Source: an uncultured Flavobacteriaceae bacterium
GTDB lineage: Bacteria > Bacteroidota > Bacteroidia > Flavobacteriales > Flavobacteriaceae
Assembly: GCA_947503105.1 (NCBI GenBank)
Contig: CANNCM010000002.1
Location: 267,546 to 331,545 of the forward strand
Length of the DNA: 64,000 nucleotides
Reading direction: 5' to 3'
A program made the position numbers and the translations under genes. Positions within the stretch are counted from its first letter, which is position 1; every line of letters starts with the position of its first letter. The notes under the pieces are model-generated. The model was given only the letters and a program-made list of their open reading frames with translations. It was not told the origin of the DNA and did no database searches. Positions 1 through 9,608 of the stretch are shown piece by piece.

Positions 1-1476
1 CAGTCGGCTTGCATTATTGTCATCTACTTGCTCACTTTCAACAATCACACGCAATTCTCTACCCGCCTGAATCGCATAGGCCTTTTGTACACCATTAAAG
101 TTAAATGCAATTTGCTCCAAATCTTTTAAACGCTGTATATACGAATCTAATACTTGACGTCTTGCCCCTGGCCTTGCTCCAGAAATAGCATCACAAACCT
201 GAACAACCGGAGAGAGTAAAAACTTCATTTCAATCTCATCGTGGTGTGCTCCAATAGCGTTACAAACTTCGGGTTTTTCACCATATTTCTCTGCCCATTG
301 CATTCCCAAAATAGCATGAGGTGTTTCCATATCAACTTCTGCATCTGGAACTTTACCAATATCGTGCAGTAGTCCAGCACGTTTGGCAAGTTTTGGATTT
401 ATCCCCAGTTCTGCCGCCATAATTCCGCAAAGTTTAGCAACTTCTCTGGAGTGTTGCAGTAAGTTTTGACCATACGATGAACGGTATTTCATACGTCCAA
501 CAGTTTTAATCAATTCTGGGTGCAAACCATGAATTCCTAAATCAATAACGGTACGTTTTCCAACCTCTATGATTTCTCTTCCGATTTGCTTTTCAGTTTT
601 GCGCACTACTTCTTCTATTCGTGCAGGATGAATACGTCCATCTGTTACCAATTTATGCAAAGATAGGCGTGCAATTTCACGACGAACAGAATCAAAACAA
701 GATAAAATGATGGCTTCTGGTGTGTCATCAACAATAATCTCAACACCTGTTGCGGCTTCAAGCGCTCTAATATTTCGTCCTTCTCGACCAATAATTCGAC
801 CTTTCATATCGTCCGATTCTATATTAAAAACAGAAACACAATTATCAATGGCTTCTTCTGTTCCTACACGTTGAATGGTATTGATAATAATTTTTTTGGC
901 GTCTTGTTCTGCTGTCAGTTTGGCCTCTTCCATTTTGTCTTGAACATAGGCCATAACATCATTTTTGGCCTCTGCTTTAAGGGATTCTACAAGTTGAGAT
1001 TTGGCCTCATCGGCAGAAAGTCCAGAAATAACCTCTAATTGTTGGACATGGCTTTTATGCATTTTGTCTAATTCCTCTTGGCGCTTTTCTATGATAGCAA
1101 CTCTTTGGCCATACTCTTTCTTTTTGACTTCAAGTTCGTTGTTTAATTTTTTATTTTTTGAAAGTTCTGATGAAATTTGTGATTCCTTATCTCGAGTTCT
1201 TTTTTCGGATTCCGCCATTTTTTTATCTCTAGATAAGATCACTTTTTCGTGCTCAGATTTTAGTTCTAAAAATCGTTCTTTGGCTTGAAATATTTTATTT
1301 TTTTTGATGTTTTCACCTTCAGATTTGGCTTTAGAAATGATGTCTTTGGCTAATCGCTCTGCATTTCTGGTTATTTGTGAAGCATTATTTTTATCTCTTA
1401 TTTTAGAAATTACAAGTCCAATGATAAGCCCCAAAACAGCAGCTCCAGCACCTATAAATAGTATATTTTGATCCAT
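1..1476 (-). CDS. rny: Ribonuclease Y, C-terminus beyond the window
   Basis: Endoribonuclease that starts mRNA decay at the inner face of the membrane. Translating the minus strand from the ATG at 1474-1476 gives 492 uninterrupted codons that run off the window edge; the family is about 520 residues, so only a short C-terminal piece is missing. The N-terminus ([16 protein letters not shown]) is a single membrane anchor, followed by a long charged coiled coil to about residue 200, a KH domain with [15 protein letters not shown], and an HD phosphohydrolase domain with [11 protein letters not shown] and LLHDIGK. The gene lies downstream of zapA and a probable 6S RNA on the same strand. Identification is firm; only the end is unseen. 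Confidence 0.95.
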   Translation of the reverse strand, partial: MDQNILFIGAGAAVLGLIIGLVISKIRDKNNASQITRNAERLAKDIISKAKSEGENIKKNKIFQAKERFLELKSEHEKVILSRDKKMAESEKRTRDKESQISSELSKNKKLNNELEVKKKEYGQRVAIIEKRQEELDKMHKSHVQQLEVISGLSADEAKSQLVESLKAEAKNDVMAYVQDKMEEAKLTAEQDAKKIIINTIQRVGTEEAIDNCVSVFNIESDDMKGRIIGREGRNIRALEAATGVEIIVDDTPEAIILSCFDSVRREIARLSLHKLVTDGRIHPARIEEVVRKTEKQIGREIIEVGKRTVIDLGIHGLHPELIKTVGRMKYRSSYGQNLLQHSREVAKLCGIMAAELGINPKLAKRAGLLHDIGKVPDAEVDMETPHAILGMQWAEKYGEKPEVCNAIGAHHDEIEMKFLLSPVVQVCDAISGARPGARRQVLDSYIQRLKDLEQIAFNFNGVQKAYAIQAGRELRVIVESEQVDDNNASRL

Positions 1477-1493
1477 TTTTATGTTATTAATTT

Positions 1494-1662
1494 AAAAAAA
1501 AAGCCTGTAGAGATCTGGGTTTTGTATAAACTCCTAATGAACAGGATTTGGGGTTGAAAAGCTGATCAAGGGTCTGCGACAAGGCAGCATGCTTTTACAA
1601 CTTAAACGGACCCCATTTATAGAATTCTCGTTGAGTTTATCAAAAAATTGACCAATACAGGC
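1494..1662 (-). ncRNA. ssrS: Probable 6S RNA (6S-Flavo-like) with its terminator
   Basis: A non-coding stretch between zapA and rny with clear RNA-gene structure on the minus strand. It opens with GCCTGTA (1662-1656) and closes with the exact complement TACAGGC (1509-1503), followed at once by nine T (1502-1494) that complete a terminator. Inside, GGGTC near the 5' half can pair with GACCC, giving a long, interrupted rod. In E. coli ssrS (6S RNA, an RNA polymerase mimic) also lies directly downstream of zapA, and a Flavobacteria-specific 6S class has been described. The length of about 160 nt fits. The class is inferred from structure and neighbourhood, not from a covariance search. Confidence 0.72.
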
Positions 1663-1680
1663 AGTATGTATTATTATATT

Positions 1681-1983
1681 TTAAAGAACGTTGGTGTTTA
1701 AGTGTTGTTCTAGTCGTGCATCCAAATCCAAAAGACGTTTTTCTAGGGTTTCACTTAAACTGTTTTTATTTATTTTTGTTTGCTCTGTTTCAGCGGCAAA
1801 TTGTAAGGCACACATGGCCAAAACATCTTGCTTGTCTTGAACAGAATAGCTTTGTTCAAACTTTTTTACGGTTGTTTCTATCTTTTGAGCGGCCAATCGC
1901 AAACCCTCTTCTTGGTCTGGTGCTATTGTCAGTGGGTAAACCCGATTGGCAATAGATAACTTGATTTTTAATTGCTCACTCAT
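1681..1983 (-). CDS. zapA: Cell division protein ZapA
   Basis: Small cytoplasmic protein that crosslinks FtsZ filaments at the division ring. The 100-residue product begins MSEQLKIKLSIANRVYPLTI, the beta-hairpin head typical of ZapA, then EEGLRLAAQKIETTVKKFEQ and a long C-terminal helix that forms the coiled-coil tetramer. It starts 10 bp after a second coiled-coil gene, so the two are probably co-transcribed. The stop lies only about 19 bp before the 5' end of the probable 6S RNA, the same zapA-ssrS order seen in Proteobacteria. Family assignment is confident; activity is inferred. Confidence 0.9.
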   Translation of the reverse strand: MSEQLKIKLSIANRVYPLTIAPDQEEGLRLAAQKIETTVKKFEQSYSVQDKQDVLAMCALQFAAETEQTKINKNSLSETLEKRLLDLDARLEQHLNTNVL

Positions 1984-1993
1984 TAGCTATTAT

Positions 1994-2284
1994 TTAGTCC
2001 GATAAACTAGCTATACAATCGTTTATCTCTTTGATCAAAGCATTTATTTTGAGCTTTGAAGCTCTTTTGTCTTCGTTACTGCCTAGCATCGAACTTGCAA
2101 TTTTCAAAGCCTCAAACTCGTCTTGCTTTTTTTCAAGCAATTGATGTTGGTCTTTGTTTTGAGATTTTAATATTTCAATCTCTTTTTTTAGAGCTGCATT
2201 TTCTTCTTTCAAAAGTCCAAACTGATCAATGATCCTGTCTATTTTTTCTTCTAGCGTTTGGACAATATTTTCAATTTTGCTCAT
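1994..2284 (-). CDS. Small coiled-coil protein upstream of zapA
   Basis: The 96-residue protein is almost entirely charged heptad-like helix (for example IDRIIDQFGLLKEENAALKK, then KSQNKDQHQLLEKKQDEFEALK) with no signal peptide or membrane segment. It immediately precedes zapA on the same strand with 10 bp between them. A coiled-coil partner in a zapA operon suggests a division-ring role comparable with ZapB, but sequence similarity of coiled coils is weak evidence, so the function is inference from position. The start is the ATG at 2282-2284, which is the first in frame. Confidence 0.75.
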   Translation of the reverse strand: MSKIENIVQTLEEKIDRIIDQFGLLKEENAALKKEIEILKSQNKDQHQLLEKKQDEFEALKIASSMLGSNEDKRASKLKINALIKEINDCIASLSD

Positions 2285-2428
2285 TTACAAATTCAATACC
2301 TTATTTCACAAATTTAGCATTCCGCGTTCAAAATCGCAATTTCTATGACTATTAATTTTAAATAATTTAAGCCAACCAATACTTTGCTTTTTATTTTCAA
2401 TTCAATATTTTAGCTAAAGATCATACTT

Positions 2429-4114
2429 ATGAAATTTTTTACATTTTTTTGTTTTTTGTGTTCTATATATACCACAGCACAAACCCCCTACCCGCAGGAC
2501 TATTTTCGATCGCCTTTGGATATTCAATTGGTGCTTTCTGGTACCTTTGCAGAGTTACGCTCCAATCATTTCCACTCTGGATTAGACATCAAAACCAACG
2601 GAAAGCAAGGTTTAAAAGTATATGCAGCGGCGGCTGGATATGTGAGTCGTATTAAAATTTCACGTTATGGGTACGGAAAGGCGTTATATATCACCCACCC
2701 CAATGGATACACAAGCGTATATGCACATCTTCAAAAATTTTCTTCAGAAATTGAAGCTTTTGTCAAAAAACGACACTATCTAAAAGAACAATTTGAAATA
2801 GAGCTTTTTCCAAAATTAAATGCACTAAAGGTAAATGCTAACGACGTCGTTGCATTTTCTGGAAATACAGGGGGGTCTTCTGGACCGCATTTGCATTTTG
2901 AAATTAGAGATAAGCAAGAACGTCCTATGAACCCCATGCTTTTTGGATTGGATATTAAAGACACAACCGCACCCCAACTTTATGAGCTTTTTGCCTATCC
3001 GATTTCAGAAGATAGTCATATTGATGGAGAACAAAAAAAGAAAAAAATAAGACTTAGAAAACAGCCTGATGGAAGTTTTATTGCAGCCCCTATATCATCT
3101 TATGGAACGATTGGATTTGGGATTGTAGCTAACGATAGACAAGATTATGCTCCTAACAAAAATGGTGTTTCAAAAATTGAAACTTATTTTAATGGCCAAA
3201 AATCAATTGAAGTTGATTTCAAACGGTTTTCTTTTAGTGAAACCAAGCATATCAACCGCTATATTGATTATGGGCATTATCGAACCAAAAAAAGAAAAAT
3301 ACAAAAGTTATTTATCGAAAAAAATAACCCTTTAAGTCTCTTTACTTATGAAAGAGAAAAGGGAAAATTGATGATTAATGACCGTACAAATTCATCGTAT
3401 TCCATAAAAATTAAAGACTTCAAAGACAATACAACTTCCGTTCAAATACCTATTGTAGGAACATTTCAACCCATCAATAATACAGACGAGATTCCTTTAA
3501 GTTACACTTATATTAATGCTTCTGAAGAAGTTCTATTAGAAGAAAATTCGATACAAGTAGACATTCCAGCCCATGCACTATATGATGACATTTTTTTAGA
3601 TTTTCAAGTAAAAAATGATACGCTTAGGATACATCAACCAACTGTTCCGCTAAAAAAATCGATGACCATAAAATTTGATGTAAGCCACTACAATCCCGAT
3701 GACTTGAATCACCTCTACATTGCGAGTGTTTCGAAGTATGGAAAATTATATTATACATCAACAAAACGCAAAGGCTCAACGCTCTATGCAAGAACAAAAT
3801 ACTTTGGGACTTACACCCTAGCAAGTGATAAAGAAGGGCCTACAATTGTACCCTTAAACTTCAAAAATGGAAGTTGGTTGAGCAAATACCGCTATTTGAA
3901 AATTAAAATATCTGATGCCATTTCTGGAATTAAAAATTTCAGAGCCACAGTCAATGGAAAATGGATTTTGATGGAGTACGACGCCAAAACCAATACACTG
4001 ACACATGACTTCAACGACGAGGTTGTTGTGGACACCAAAAATAATTTAAAGCTCATTGTCACAGATAATGTGGGAAATAGTTCTAAATTTGAAACAATAT
4101 TTTATAGAAAATAA
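2429..4114 (+). CDS. Secreted M23 (LytM-type) metallopeptidase
   Basis: Probable periplasmic zinc endopeptidase acting on peptidoglycan cross-links. Residues 1-17 are a signal peptide ending ...TTAQ. The peptidase domain lies at about 35-170 and keeps the metal and catalytic residues: H49 and D53 in HFHSGLD, H100 in YAH, and H154/H156 in GPHLHFEI. The domain carries an insertion rich in charged residues (about 104-135). The remaining 390 residues are beta-rich with an Ig-like look and no recognised name. The TonB receptor gene starts 12 bp downstream, so the two are likely one transcript; whether they work together is unknown. Because the catalytic set is complete, an active enzyme is more likely than a degenerate one. 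Confidence 0.9.
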   Translation: MKFFTFFCFLCSIYTTAQTPYPQDYFRSPLDIQLVLSGTFAELRSNHFHSGLDIKTNGKQGLKVYAAAAGYVSRIKISRYGYGKALYITHPNGYTSVYAHLQKFSSEIEAFVKKRHYLKEQFEIELFPKLNALKVNANDVVAFSGNTGGSSGPHLHFEIRDKQERPMNPMLFGLDIKDTTAPQLYELFAYPISEDSHIDGEQKKKKIRLRKQPDGSFIAAPISSYGTIGFGIVANDRQDYAPNKNGVSKIETYFNGQKSIEVDFKRFSFSETKHINRYIDYGHYRTKKRKIQKLFIEKNNPLSLFTYEREKGKLMINDRTNSSYSIKIKDFKDNTTSVQIPIVGTFQPINNTDEIPLSYTYINASEEVLLEENSIQVDIPAHALYDDIFLDFQVKNDTLRIHQPTVPLKKSMTIKFDVSHYNPDDLNHLYIASVSKYGKLYYTSTKRKGSTLYARTKYFGTYTLASDKEGPTIVPLNFKNGSWLSKYRYLKIKISDAISGIKNFRATVNGKWILMEYDAKTNTLTHDFNDEVVVDTKNNLKLIVTDNVGNSSKFETIFYRK

Positions 4115-4126
4115 ACACCTTAAAGT

Positions 4127-6592
4127 TTGAAAACCAATTATTTACATTTATTCTTTGTTATTTTTCTCATGGGTCAATTTCAAATGTTGGCACAAACGGC
4201 TACGCTTCGTGGAATTCTACTCGATGAATTGAATACCCCTATCGAAAATGCAAATATATCTACTAATAATGTTGGAACAACTTCAAATTCTAATGGATTT
4301 TATAGTTTAAAAATCCCTGCTAACAAAGAGGTCAGTGTAGTATTTTCTCATGTCAGCCACAAATCTGTTCGTGTTATTTTTAACCTAAAAAATGGTCAAG
4401 AATTTGAATTTAATCCTATATTAAAAATAGAGGTTGAGCAAATTGAAACTGTAGTCATTACTGGAACAAAACGTTCTGATTTTGAGGGTGTTACTACGAT
4501 TTCGCCTCAAATTATTCGAACCATAAAAGGGGCGCAACCTGGTGTAGAAAATTTACTAAAGACATTAGCAGGAGTTAATATTTCAAATGAATTGAGTACG
4601 CAATATTCTGTGCGTGGTGGTAATTTTGATGAAAATTTAGTGTATGTGAATGGTATCGAAGTTTACAGGCCTTTTTTGGTGCGCTCTGGCCAACAAGAAG
4701 GACTTAGTTTTGTCAATACAGATATGGTTCAAGATTTACAGTTTTCTGCTGGCGGATTTCAAGCCAAATATGGTGATAAACTTTCATCGGTTTTGGATAT
4801 TACCTATAGGAAACCAACAGAATTTGGCGTTCGTGCCGATTTTAGTCTTTTGGGCGGAAGTATCACTGCTGAAGGTGTAAGTAAAAACAATAAACTATCA
4901 GCTCTTGTTGGATTGCGTTACAGAGATAATACATTGTTGGTGGATGCAAAAGAAACACAAACCAATTATGAACCTCAGTTTTTGGATGCACAGACTTATT
5001 TGAACTATAAAATAAGCTCTAAGTTTGATTTAAGTTTTTTGGGAAATATTTCTTCAAACTCCTATAATTATGCTCCAAAAACACGACAAACAAATTTTGG
5101 CACCCTTCAAAATCCCATTGCACTTTTGGTGTTTTATGAAGGCCAAGAGGAAGACAAATACAATACTTATTTTGGAGCACTAAAAGGCTCATATCAAGTG
5201 AATGAGAATTTAAGTTTACAGTTAATTACCTCTAGTTTTCATACGACAGAACAAGAGTATTTTGATATTTTGGCACAATATAGATTGGGCGAAGTCAATA
5301 GTAATATTGGAGATGAAAACTTGGGAGAAGTTGAATTTTCAGAAGGTATAGGAGGACAAATTAATCATGCAAGGAACGATTTGGATGCATTGATTACAAC
5401 TGTTGAACACCGAGGAGACTTCAAAAAAAATAAGAACCACTTTCAGTGGTCTATCAAATATACAAATGAAGATATTCGAGATCGTGTTGTCGAATGGGAA
5501 GTGATAGATTCCGCTGGATTTTCTATTAATCCTCCAAACTTAGATCAATTTGATAATCAACCTTATACACCAAATACAGGGCCTCTTGCCCCCTATGAAA
5601 ATACGAGAGCAAGAAATGCTACTACAGTAGAACGCCTTCAGGCATTTGCACAATGGAGTAAGCGCAGTACGTTGGGTTCAAATGAAGTGTTTTATAACTT
5701 TGGTGTACGCACACATCAATGGAATGTTAGCGGTCAAAATATCAACTCCAAACAACAACTGGTGTTTAGTCCAAGAGCGCAATTTAGCATCAAACCTAAT
5801 GGCAAAAAAGATATGCTCTATAGACTCAGCGGTGGGATGTACTACCAACCGCCATTTTACAGAGAATTGCGTGATGTAAACGGCGCTGTAAATAGTAATG
5901 TAAAAGCGCAACGCTCTGTCCATATTGTTGCTGGACATGAGTATAGTTTTCAGCTTTGGAATCGGCCTTTTAAATTGATTTCTGAAGCATATTATAAGCA
6001 GCTTTCAAATGTTAATCCATACACCGTAGAGAATGTCCGTATTCGTTATGCAGCCAATAATGACGCAAAAGCATATGCCTATGGGCTAGATGTGCGCTTA
6101 AATGGTGAGTTTGTTGCGGGAACAGAATCTTGGTTTTCATTTGGATATCTAAAAACGGAAGAAGCCATAGAAGGAAGAAATTTTATTGCGAGGCCGATGG
6201 ATCAACGCTTAAAATTTGGAGTACTTTTTCAAGATTATGTTCCTAAACTACCAAACATGAAAATGTATCTTAATTTAGTGTACAATACAGGAGTGCCAGG
6301 CGGATCACCGAGTTATGCAGATGTATACAGTTACCAAAACAGACTGCCAGATTATAAGCGTGCAGATATTGGGATGTCTTATGGTATTGTTAGCGCCAAA
6401 AATAGGGTGAAAAGTGGGTGGAAAAAGTACTTCAAAGAATTGGCCGTTGGCATAGAAATTTACAATATTTTTGATGTGCAAAACTCAATTACCAATACGT
6501 GGGTAAGGGATGTGTATTCAAAACGTCAATACTCTATTCCAAATTATTTGACCCCAAGAGTATTTAATGTCAGATTAAATATGCGCTTTTAG
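4127..6592 (+). CDS. TonB-dependent outer-membrane receptor
   Basis: Outer-membrane transporter of 821 residues. A signal peptide (1 to about 22, ending LAQ) is followed by a carboxypeptidase-regulatory-like domain (about 25-105; LRGILLDELNTPIENANIST), a plug domain (about 120-225; GVENLLKTLAGVNIS, YSVRGGNFDENLVYVNGIEV) and a beta-barrel ending in the terminal aromatic residue of NMRF. The TTG at 4127 is chosen as start because the first in-frame ATG would remove most of the signal peptide. It follows the M23 peptidase by 12 bp. No SusD partner is adjacent, so this is a lone receptor rather than a Sus-type glycan pair. The substrate cannot be told from sequence. Confidence 0.9.
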   Translation: MKTNYLHLFFVIFLMGQFQMLAQTATLRGILLDELNTPIENANISTNNVGTTSNSNGFYSLKIPANKEVSVVFSHVSHKSVRVIFNLKNGQEFEFNPILKIEVEQIETVVITGTKRSDFEGVTTISPQIIRTIKGAQPGVENLLKTLAGVNISNELSTQYSVRGGNFDENLVYVNGIEVYRPFLVRSGQQEGLSFVNTDMVQDLQFSAGGFQAKYGDKLSSVLDITYRKPTEFGVRADFSLLGGSITAEGVSKNNKLSALVGLRYRDNTLLVDAKETQTNYEPQFLDAQTYLNYKISSKFDLSFLGNISSNSYNYAPKTRQTNFGTLQNPIALLVFYEGQEEDKYNTYFGALKGSYQVNENLSLQLITSSFHTTEQEYFDILAQYRLGEVNSNIGDENLGEVEFSEGIGGQINHARNDLDALITTVEHRGDFKKNKNHFQWSIKYTNEDIRDRVVEWEVIDSAGFSINPPNLDQFDNQPYTPNTGPLAPYENTRARNATTVERLQAFAQWSKRSTLGSNEVFYNFGVRTHQWNVSGQNINSKQQLVFSPRAQFSIKPNGKKDMLYRLSGGMYYQPPFYRELRDVNGAVNSNVKAQRSVHIVAGHEYSFQLWNRPFKLISEAYYKQLSNVNPYTVENVRIRYAANNDAKAYAYGLDVRLNGEFVAGTESWFSFGYLKTEEAIEGRNFIARPMDQRLKFGVLFQDYVPKLPNMKMYLNLVYNTGVPGGSPSYADVYSYQNRLPDYKRADIGMSYGIVSAKNRVKSGWKKYFKELAVGIEIYNIFDVQNSITNTWVRDVYSKRQYSIPNYLTPRVFNVRLNMRF

Positions 6593-6600
6593 GCAGACTA

Positions 6601-7743
6601 TTAAACTAGAGTTTTAAGAATATCGACCACAATGTCTAATTCTTCTTTGGTGTTAAAAGAACTAAATGAGAAGCGAATAGACGGTTTTTTCAGGTCTTCT
6701 TCGGAAAGAAATTCTGATAGTACATGAGACCCTTTATCGCTACCGCTTTGGCAGGCACTTCCTTTCGAACAGGCAATTCCTTTGAGGTCCAGTTGAAATA
6801 AAAATAAAGGTGCTTTTTCTGCCGAAACAGGCAAACAAACATTAACTAAGGTATAGGTGCTTTTTTCTAAATCATCACAACAACCATTAAATTTTATGCC
6901 AGGTACTTCAGCTTTGAGCCGTTTGATGAAATAAGATTTTAGCTCACTAATATATTGAGTTTCAGCCTCTAAATGTGCGTAGGCAATAGCCAAAGACTCA
7001 TCCAGACCAACAATGTCGTGCAAACTTTCTGTGCCAGCTCGGTATCCGCGTTCTTGCGAACCTCCTGTAATTATGGGTTGTAATCCTAAACCATTTCTAA
7101 CAAAAGCAAATCCTATGCCTTTTGGGCCATGAAATTTATGTGCACTCGCAGCCAAAAAATCAATTGGAATTTTTTCTAAATCTAAATGATAATGACCTAC
7201 AGATTGGACGGTATCACTGTGAAACAAAACCTTATACTTTTTACATAATTCTGCAACAAATTTTAAGTCCAAAATTGTTCCGATTTCATTGTTGATATGC
7301 ATTAACGAAACCAAAGTTTTTTCTGAAGAATTCATTAATAATTCTTCCAAGTGTTTCAAATCGACTTCTCCGTGTTCTGTAATATGAACATAACTGACTT
7401 TGATATCTGAAGACACTTGTAAAGCATCAATGGTATGCCCTACTGCATGGTGTTCAATTTTAGATGAAATGATATGTTTCACTCCCAAATCGCAAACTGC
7501 AGATCGTAACACAAGATTATCGGCTTCTGTTCCACCAGAGGTGAAAATAATTTCTGAGGGTTTTACATTAAAATATGAAGCAATCCTTTTGCGGCATTGT
7601 TCAAGTACAGATTTTGAAGAACGACCAATGCTGTGTGTCGATGATGGATTGCCATAAGTAGATTTTAAAATATCGGCCATTGTATCCGCAACTTCTTTGC
7701 GAACACATGTTGTGGCGGCACTGTCTAAATAAATGGGGGTCAT
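6601..7743 (-). CDS. Cysteine desulfurase, NifS/IscS-like, class V aminotransferase
   Basis: PLP enzyme that removes sulfur from cysteine to supply Fe-S clusters or thiolated tRNA. The 380-residue protein has the PLP lysine K203 in SAHKFHGPKG, the histidine stretch EHHA near residue 97-100, and the persulfide cysteine C331 in SKGSACQSGSDKGSHVL. The length fits the IscS/NifS group. It is convergent with the TonB receptor (8 bp gap) and divergent from the calcium-repeat lipoprotein. No iscU or suf genes are close by, so the physiological acceptor is unclear. Upstream of the start is TTTGTTTAAATT, possibly part of its promoter. Confidence 0.9.
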   Translation of the reverse strand: MTPIYLDSAATTCVRKEVADTMADILKSTYGNPSSTHSIGRSSKSVLEQCRKRIASYFNVKPSEIIFTSGGTEADNLVLRSAVCDLGVKHIISSKIEHHAVGHTIDALQVSSDIKVSYVHITEHGEVDLKHLEELLMNSSEKTLVSLMHINNEIGTILDLKFVAELCKKYKVLFHSDTVQSVGHYHLDLEKIPIDFLAASAHKFHGPKGIGFAFVRNGLGLQPIITGGSQERGYRAGTESLHDIVGLDESLAIAYAHLEAETQYISELKSYFIKRLKAEVPGIKFNGCCDDLEKSTYTLVNVCLPVSAEKAPLFLFQLDLKGIACSKGSACQSGSDKGSHVLSEFLSEEDLKKPSIRFSFSSFNTKEELDIVVDILKTLV

Positions 7744-7820
7744 TTGTAATGTTTTAATTTAAACAAAAATAATCAAATTAAATAATTGACAATAACATTA
7801 AATTTATTTCTTAATTCTTT

Positions 7821-7828
7821 TACTTTTG
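7821..7828 (+). promoter_or_regulatory. Bacteroidota -7 element TACTTTTG
   Basis: TACTTTTG fits the Bacteroidota TAnnTTTG consensus and stands 17 bp before the ATG of the lipoprotein gene at 7846. No convincing TTG at the usual -33 distance was found. Confidence 0.5.
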
Positions 7829-7845
7829 TAACAAATAGTTGAATT

Positions 7846-8727
7846 ATGCGCAATTGGTTATGTTTCTTTTCGGTCTTACTTCTCACAACAGCCTGTGATG
7901 ATGGTGATGTGATCGATATTCGTTTAGATTTTGATAAAGAATTATCCCTATGTGAAATTCAAACTGCCAATCAAGGTTCTGGTATTACTTCAAGTTTTTT
8001 GTTTTATGACACCAGAGAAGATCCTTTTGAATCGCTTACACTTTTGATTCCAAGAACTACCGCCACAGAAGCTATGTTCAACCCTGCAGCATCTGGCGAT
8101 ACGCAAACAATTACAATTGATGGTACTAATGTTCAGTTTCATTACAGAGCCTACAATGGCGATCCCAATGCATTAATTTGCGCTGTAATTCCTCCAGCTG
8201 GTGTAGCAGTTACAAATAGCTATTCTTCTAGTAGTGGATCAGCACAATTTATTTCCACCTTTCAAGACGATGATAATGATGGAGTGCCAACCGCTTTGGA
8301 ATTTGATGGCGATTCAGACGGAGATGGTATTCCCAACTACAAAGACAACGATGATGATGGCGATAATGTGCCAACAATTAATGAAAAACCAGACCCCAAC
8401 AACGATGGCGATTTGACAGATGCACAAGATACAGATGGCGACACTATCCCCGATTATCTAGACAACGATGATGATGGTGATGGCACACTGACTATCAACG
8501 AAGATGAAAATGGAAATGGCAATCTTTTTGATGACATTGCAACAGGGGCTTCTTCTGCACGCTTTTTAGATGCTATTTTTGCGAATTCTTATGCTGTTCA
8601 AACAAATAATACTAATCAATTTCAACGTATTGTGACGATAACCATTACATTGAATAACATTGATATTTCTATACTCTCTGCAGATTCTTTGGCACTGGGC
8701 ACCTACGAAACCACACTTTCTTTCTAG
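7846..8727 (+). CDS. Lipoprotein with thrombospondin type 3-like calcium repeats
   Basis: Secreted surface or periplasmic lipoprotein of 293 residues. The N-terminus (LLLTTACDDGDV) is a signal peptide with a lipobox cysteine at about residue 17. The central part, about 143-225, is packed with Asp-rich repeats such as DDDNDGVPTALEFDGDSDGDG and DNDDDGDNVP, which resemble calcium-binding thrombospondin type 3 loops. The flanking parts are not recognised. Its last 4 bp overlap the convergent Smr gene. Probably a structural or adhesion protein stabilised by calcium, as would suit sea water; no enzymatic motif was seen. Confidence 0.75.
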   Translation: MRNWLCFFSVLLLTTACDDGDVIDIRLDFDKELSLCEIQTANQGSGITSSFLFYDTREDPFESLTLLIPRTTATEAMFNPAASGDTQTITIDGTNVQFHYRAYNGDPNALICAVIPPAGVAVTNSYSSSSGSAQFISTFQDDDNDGVPTALEFDGDSDGDGIPNYKDNDDDGDNVPTINEKPDPNNDGDLTDAQDTDGDTIPDYLDNDDDGDGTLTINEDENGNGNLFDDIATGASSARFLDAIFANSYAVQTNNTNQFQRIVTITITLNNIDISILSADSLALGTYETTLSF

Positions 8728-9281
8728 GATGGTCTGTTCTGAAAAATATAAACCTCTGTAGCACCATGTCCATATTTTTGATAATCTGCAGGGTAAAAGT
8801 CGATGCCCTCGTAGCGTTTCAATAGATATTCGAGTTCCAGTTTGAGTACCCCCTCTCCTACACCATGAATAAAAACAACACGTTGGATGCGTTTTGAAAT
8901 GGCAAAATCCAAACGCCGTTTTGCCGTATCCAATTGTAAGTTGAGCATATCATGGTTTTGCATGCCCTTTGTAGAACTCAGCAGTTGATGGATATGAAGG
9001 TCCACTTCCATTGGTGGTGTTTGGCGTGCTTTTGTTTTTTTCTTTGGAATTTCAGCTCGTTTTTTTGAACTTTTTTCAGAAAGAATTTTTTGTAGGGATT
9101 GACCAGAAAATGAAGATGTATTCAAAAGATTGTCTTTAATCTTGACCAACTCCGAAGCGTCAAATGACAGTTCAAATCCAGCAGTAGTTTCAATGGTAAC
9201 TGTAGGCCCTGAAACTTCAATAACACGTCCAGAAAGGTCATCATCTAAAACAGAAACCCTATCGTTTATTTTAAATTTCAT
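8724..9281 (-). CDS. Smr-domain protein (MutS2 C-terminal-like)
   Basis: The 185-residue protein has an N-terminal beta domain of about 65 residues (MKFKINDRVSVLDDDLSGRVIEVSG) like that fused to Smr domains in Bacteroidota, a basic linker, and a C-terminal Smr domain with the family signatures VDLHIHQL (about residue 93) and HGVGEGVLKLEL (about 139). Smr domains act as nucleases, for example on collided ribosomes or recombination intermediates; which applies here is not known. No MutS ATPase part is present, so this is a stand-alone Smr protein. It probably follows the small membrane protein gene at 9290 in one transcript (8 bp gap). Confidence 0.85.
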   Translation of the reverse strand: MKFKINDRVSVLDDDLSGRVIEVSGPTVTIETTAGFELSFDASELVKIKDNLLNTSSFSGQSLQKILSEKSSKKRAEIPKKKTKARQTPPMEVDLHIHQLLSSTKGMQNHDMLNLQLDTAKRRLDFAISKRIQRVVFIHGVGEGVLKLELEYLLKRYEGIDFYPADYQKYGHGATEVYIFQNRPS

Positions 9282-9289
9282 ATGAGAAT

Positions 9290-9493
9290 TTATTCTTCTT
9301 CATCAGATTGAACCGCATACGGATTACACTCTGGTTTTTCGCCAATACCCTTGGAAATCATATACAATCCAACCACTAAAAAAAATAATCCAACAACTGA
9401 AATTAAAGTATTTGAATTGGAAAACAACTCAGCATATATAAGTAATATAACACCTAGTATAAATGCAAGATATTTTATGTAATTATGTTTCAA
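9290..9493 (-). CDS. Small two-helix membrane protein
   Basis: The 67-residue product has two hydrophobic helices (about 8-24, YLAFILGVILLIYAELF, and 27-47, NTLISVVGLFFLVVGLYMIS) and an acidic cytoplasmic tail ending QSDEEE. It lies 8 bp upstream of the Smr gene on the same strand. I do not recognise a family. Length and composition fit a real small membrane protein, and the spacing supports translation. Confidence 0.6.
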   Translation of the reverse strand: MKHNYIKYLAFILGVILLIYAELFSNSNTLISVVGLFFLVVGLYMISKGIGEKPECNPYAVQSDEEE

Positions 9494-9608
9494 ATTATGA
9501 TGTAATTAGAGTGAGTTAAAAATAACATCTTTAGTTTAATTATCTTGAATATTGCATTTATTTTTTTATTCGATAAATTATTTATTAATTTGGGTCAGCG
9601 ATCTGTGT

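Noticed and set aside
1001-1288. Open frame on the plus strand inside the RNase Y gene
   Set aside because: It is antisense to an uninterrupted, recognisable rny frame and has no family resemblance.
2285-2428. Cobalamin or other riboswitch upstream of the M23/TonB receptor genes
   Set aside because: The 144-bp gap is AT-rich and shows no B12-box or paired structure.
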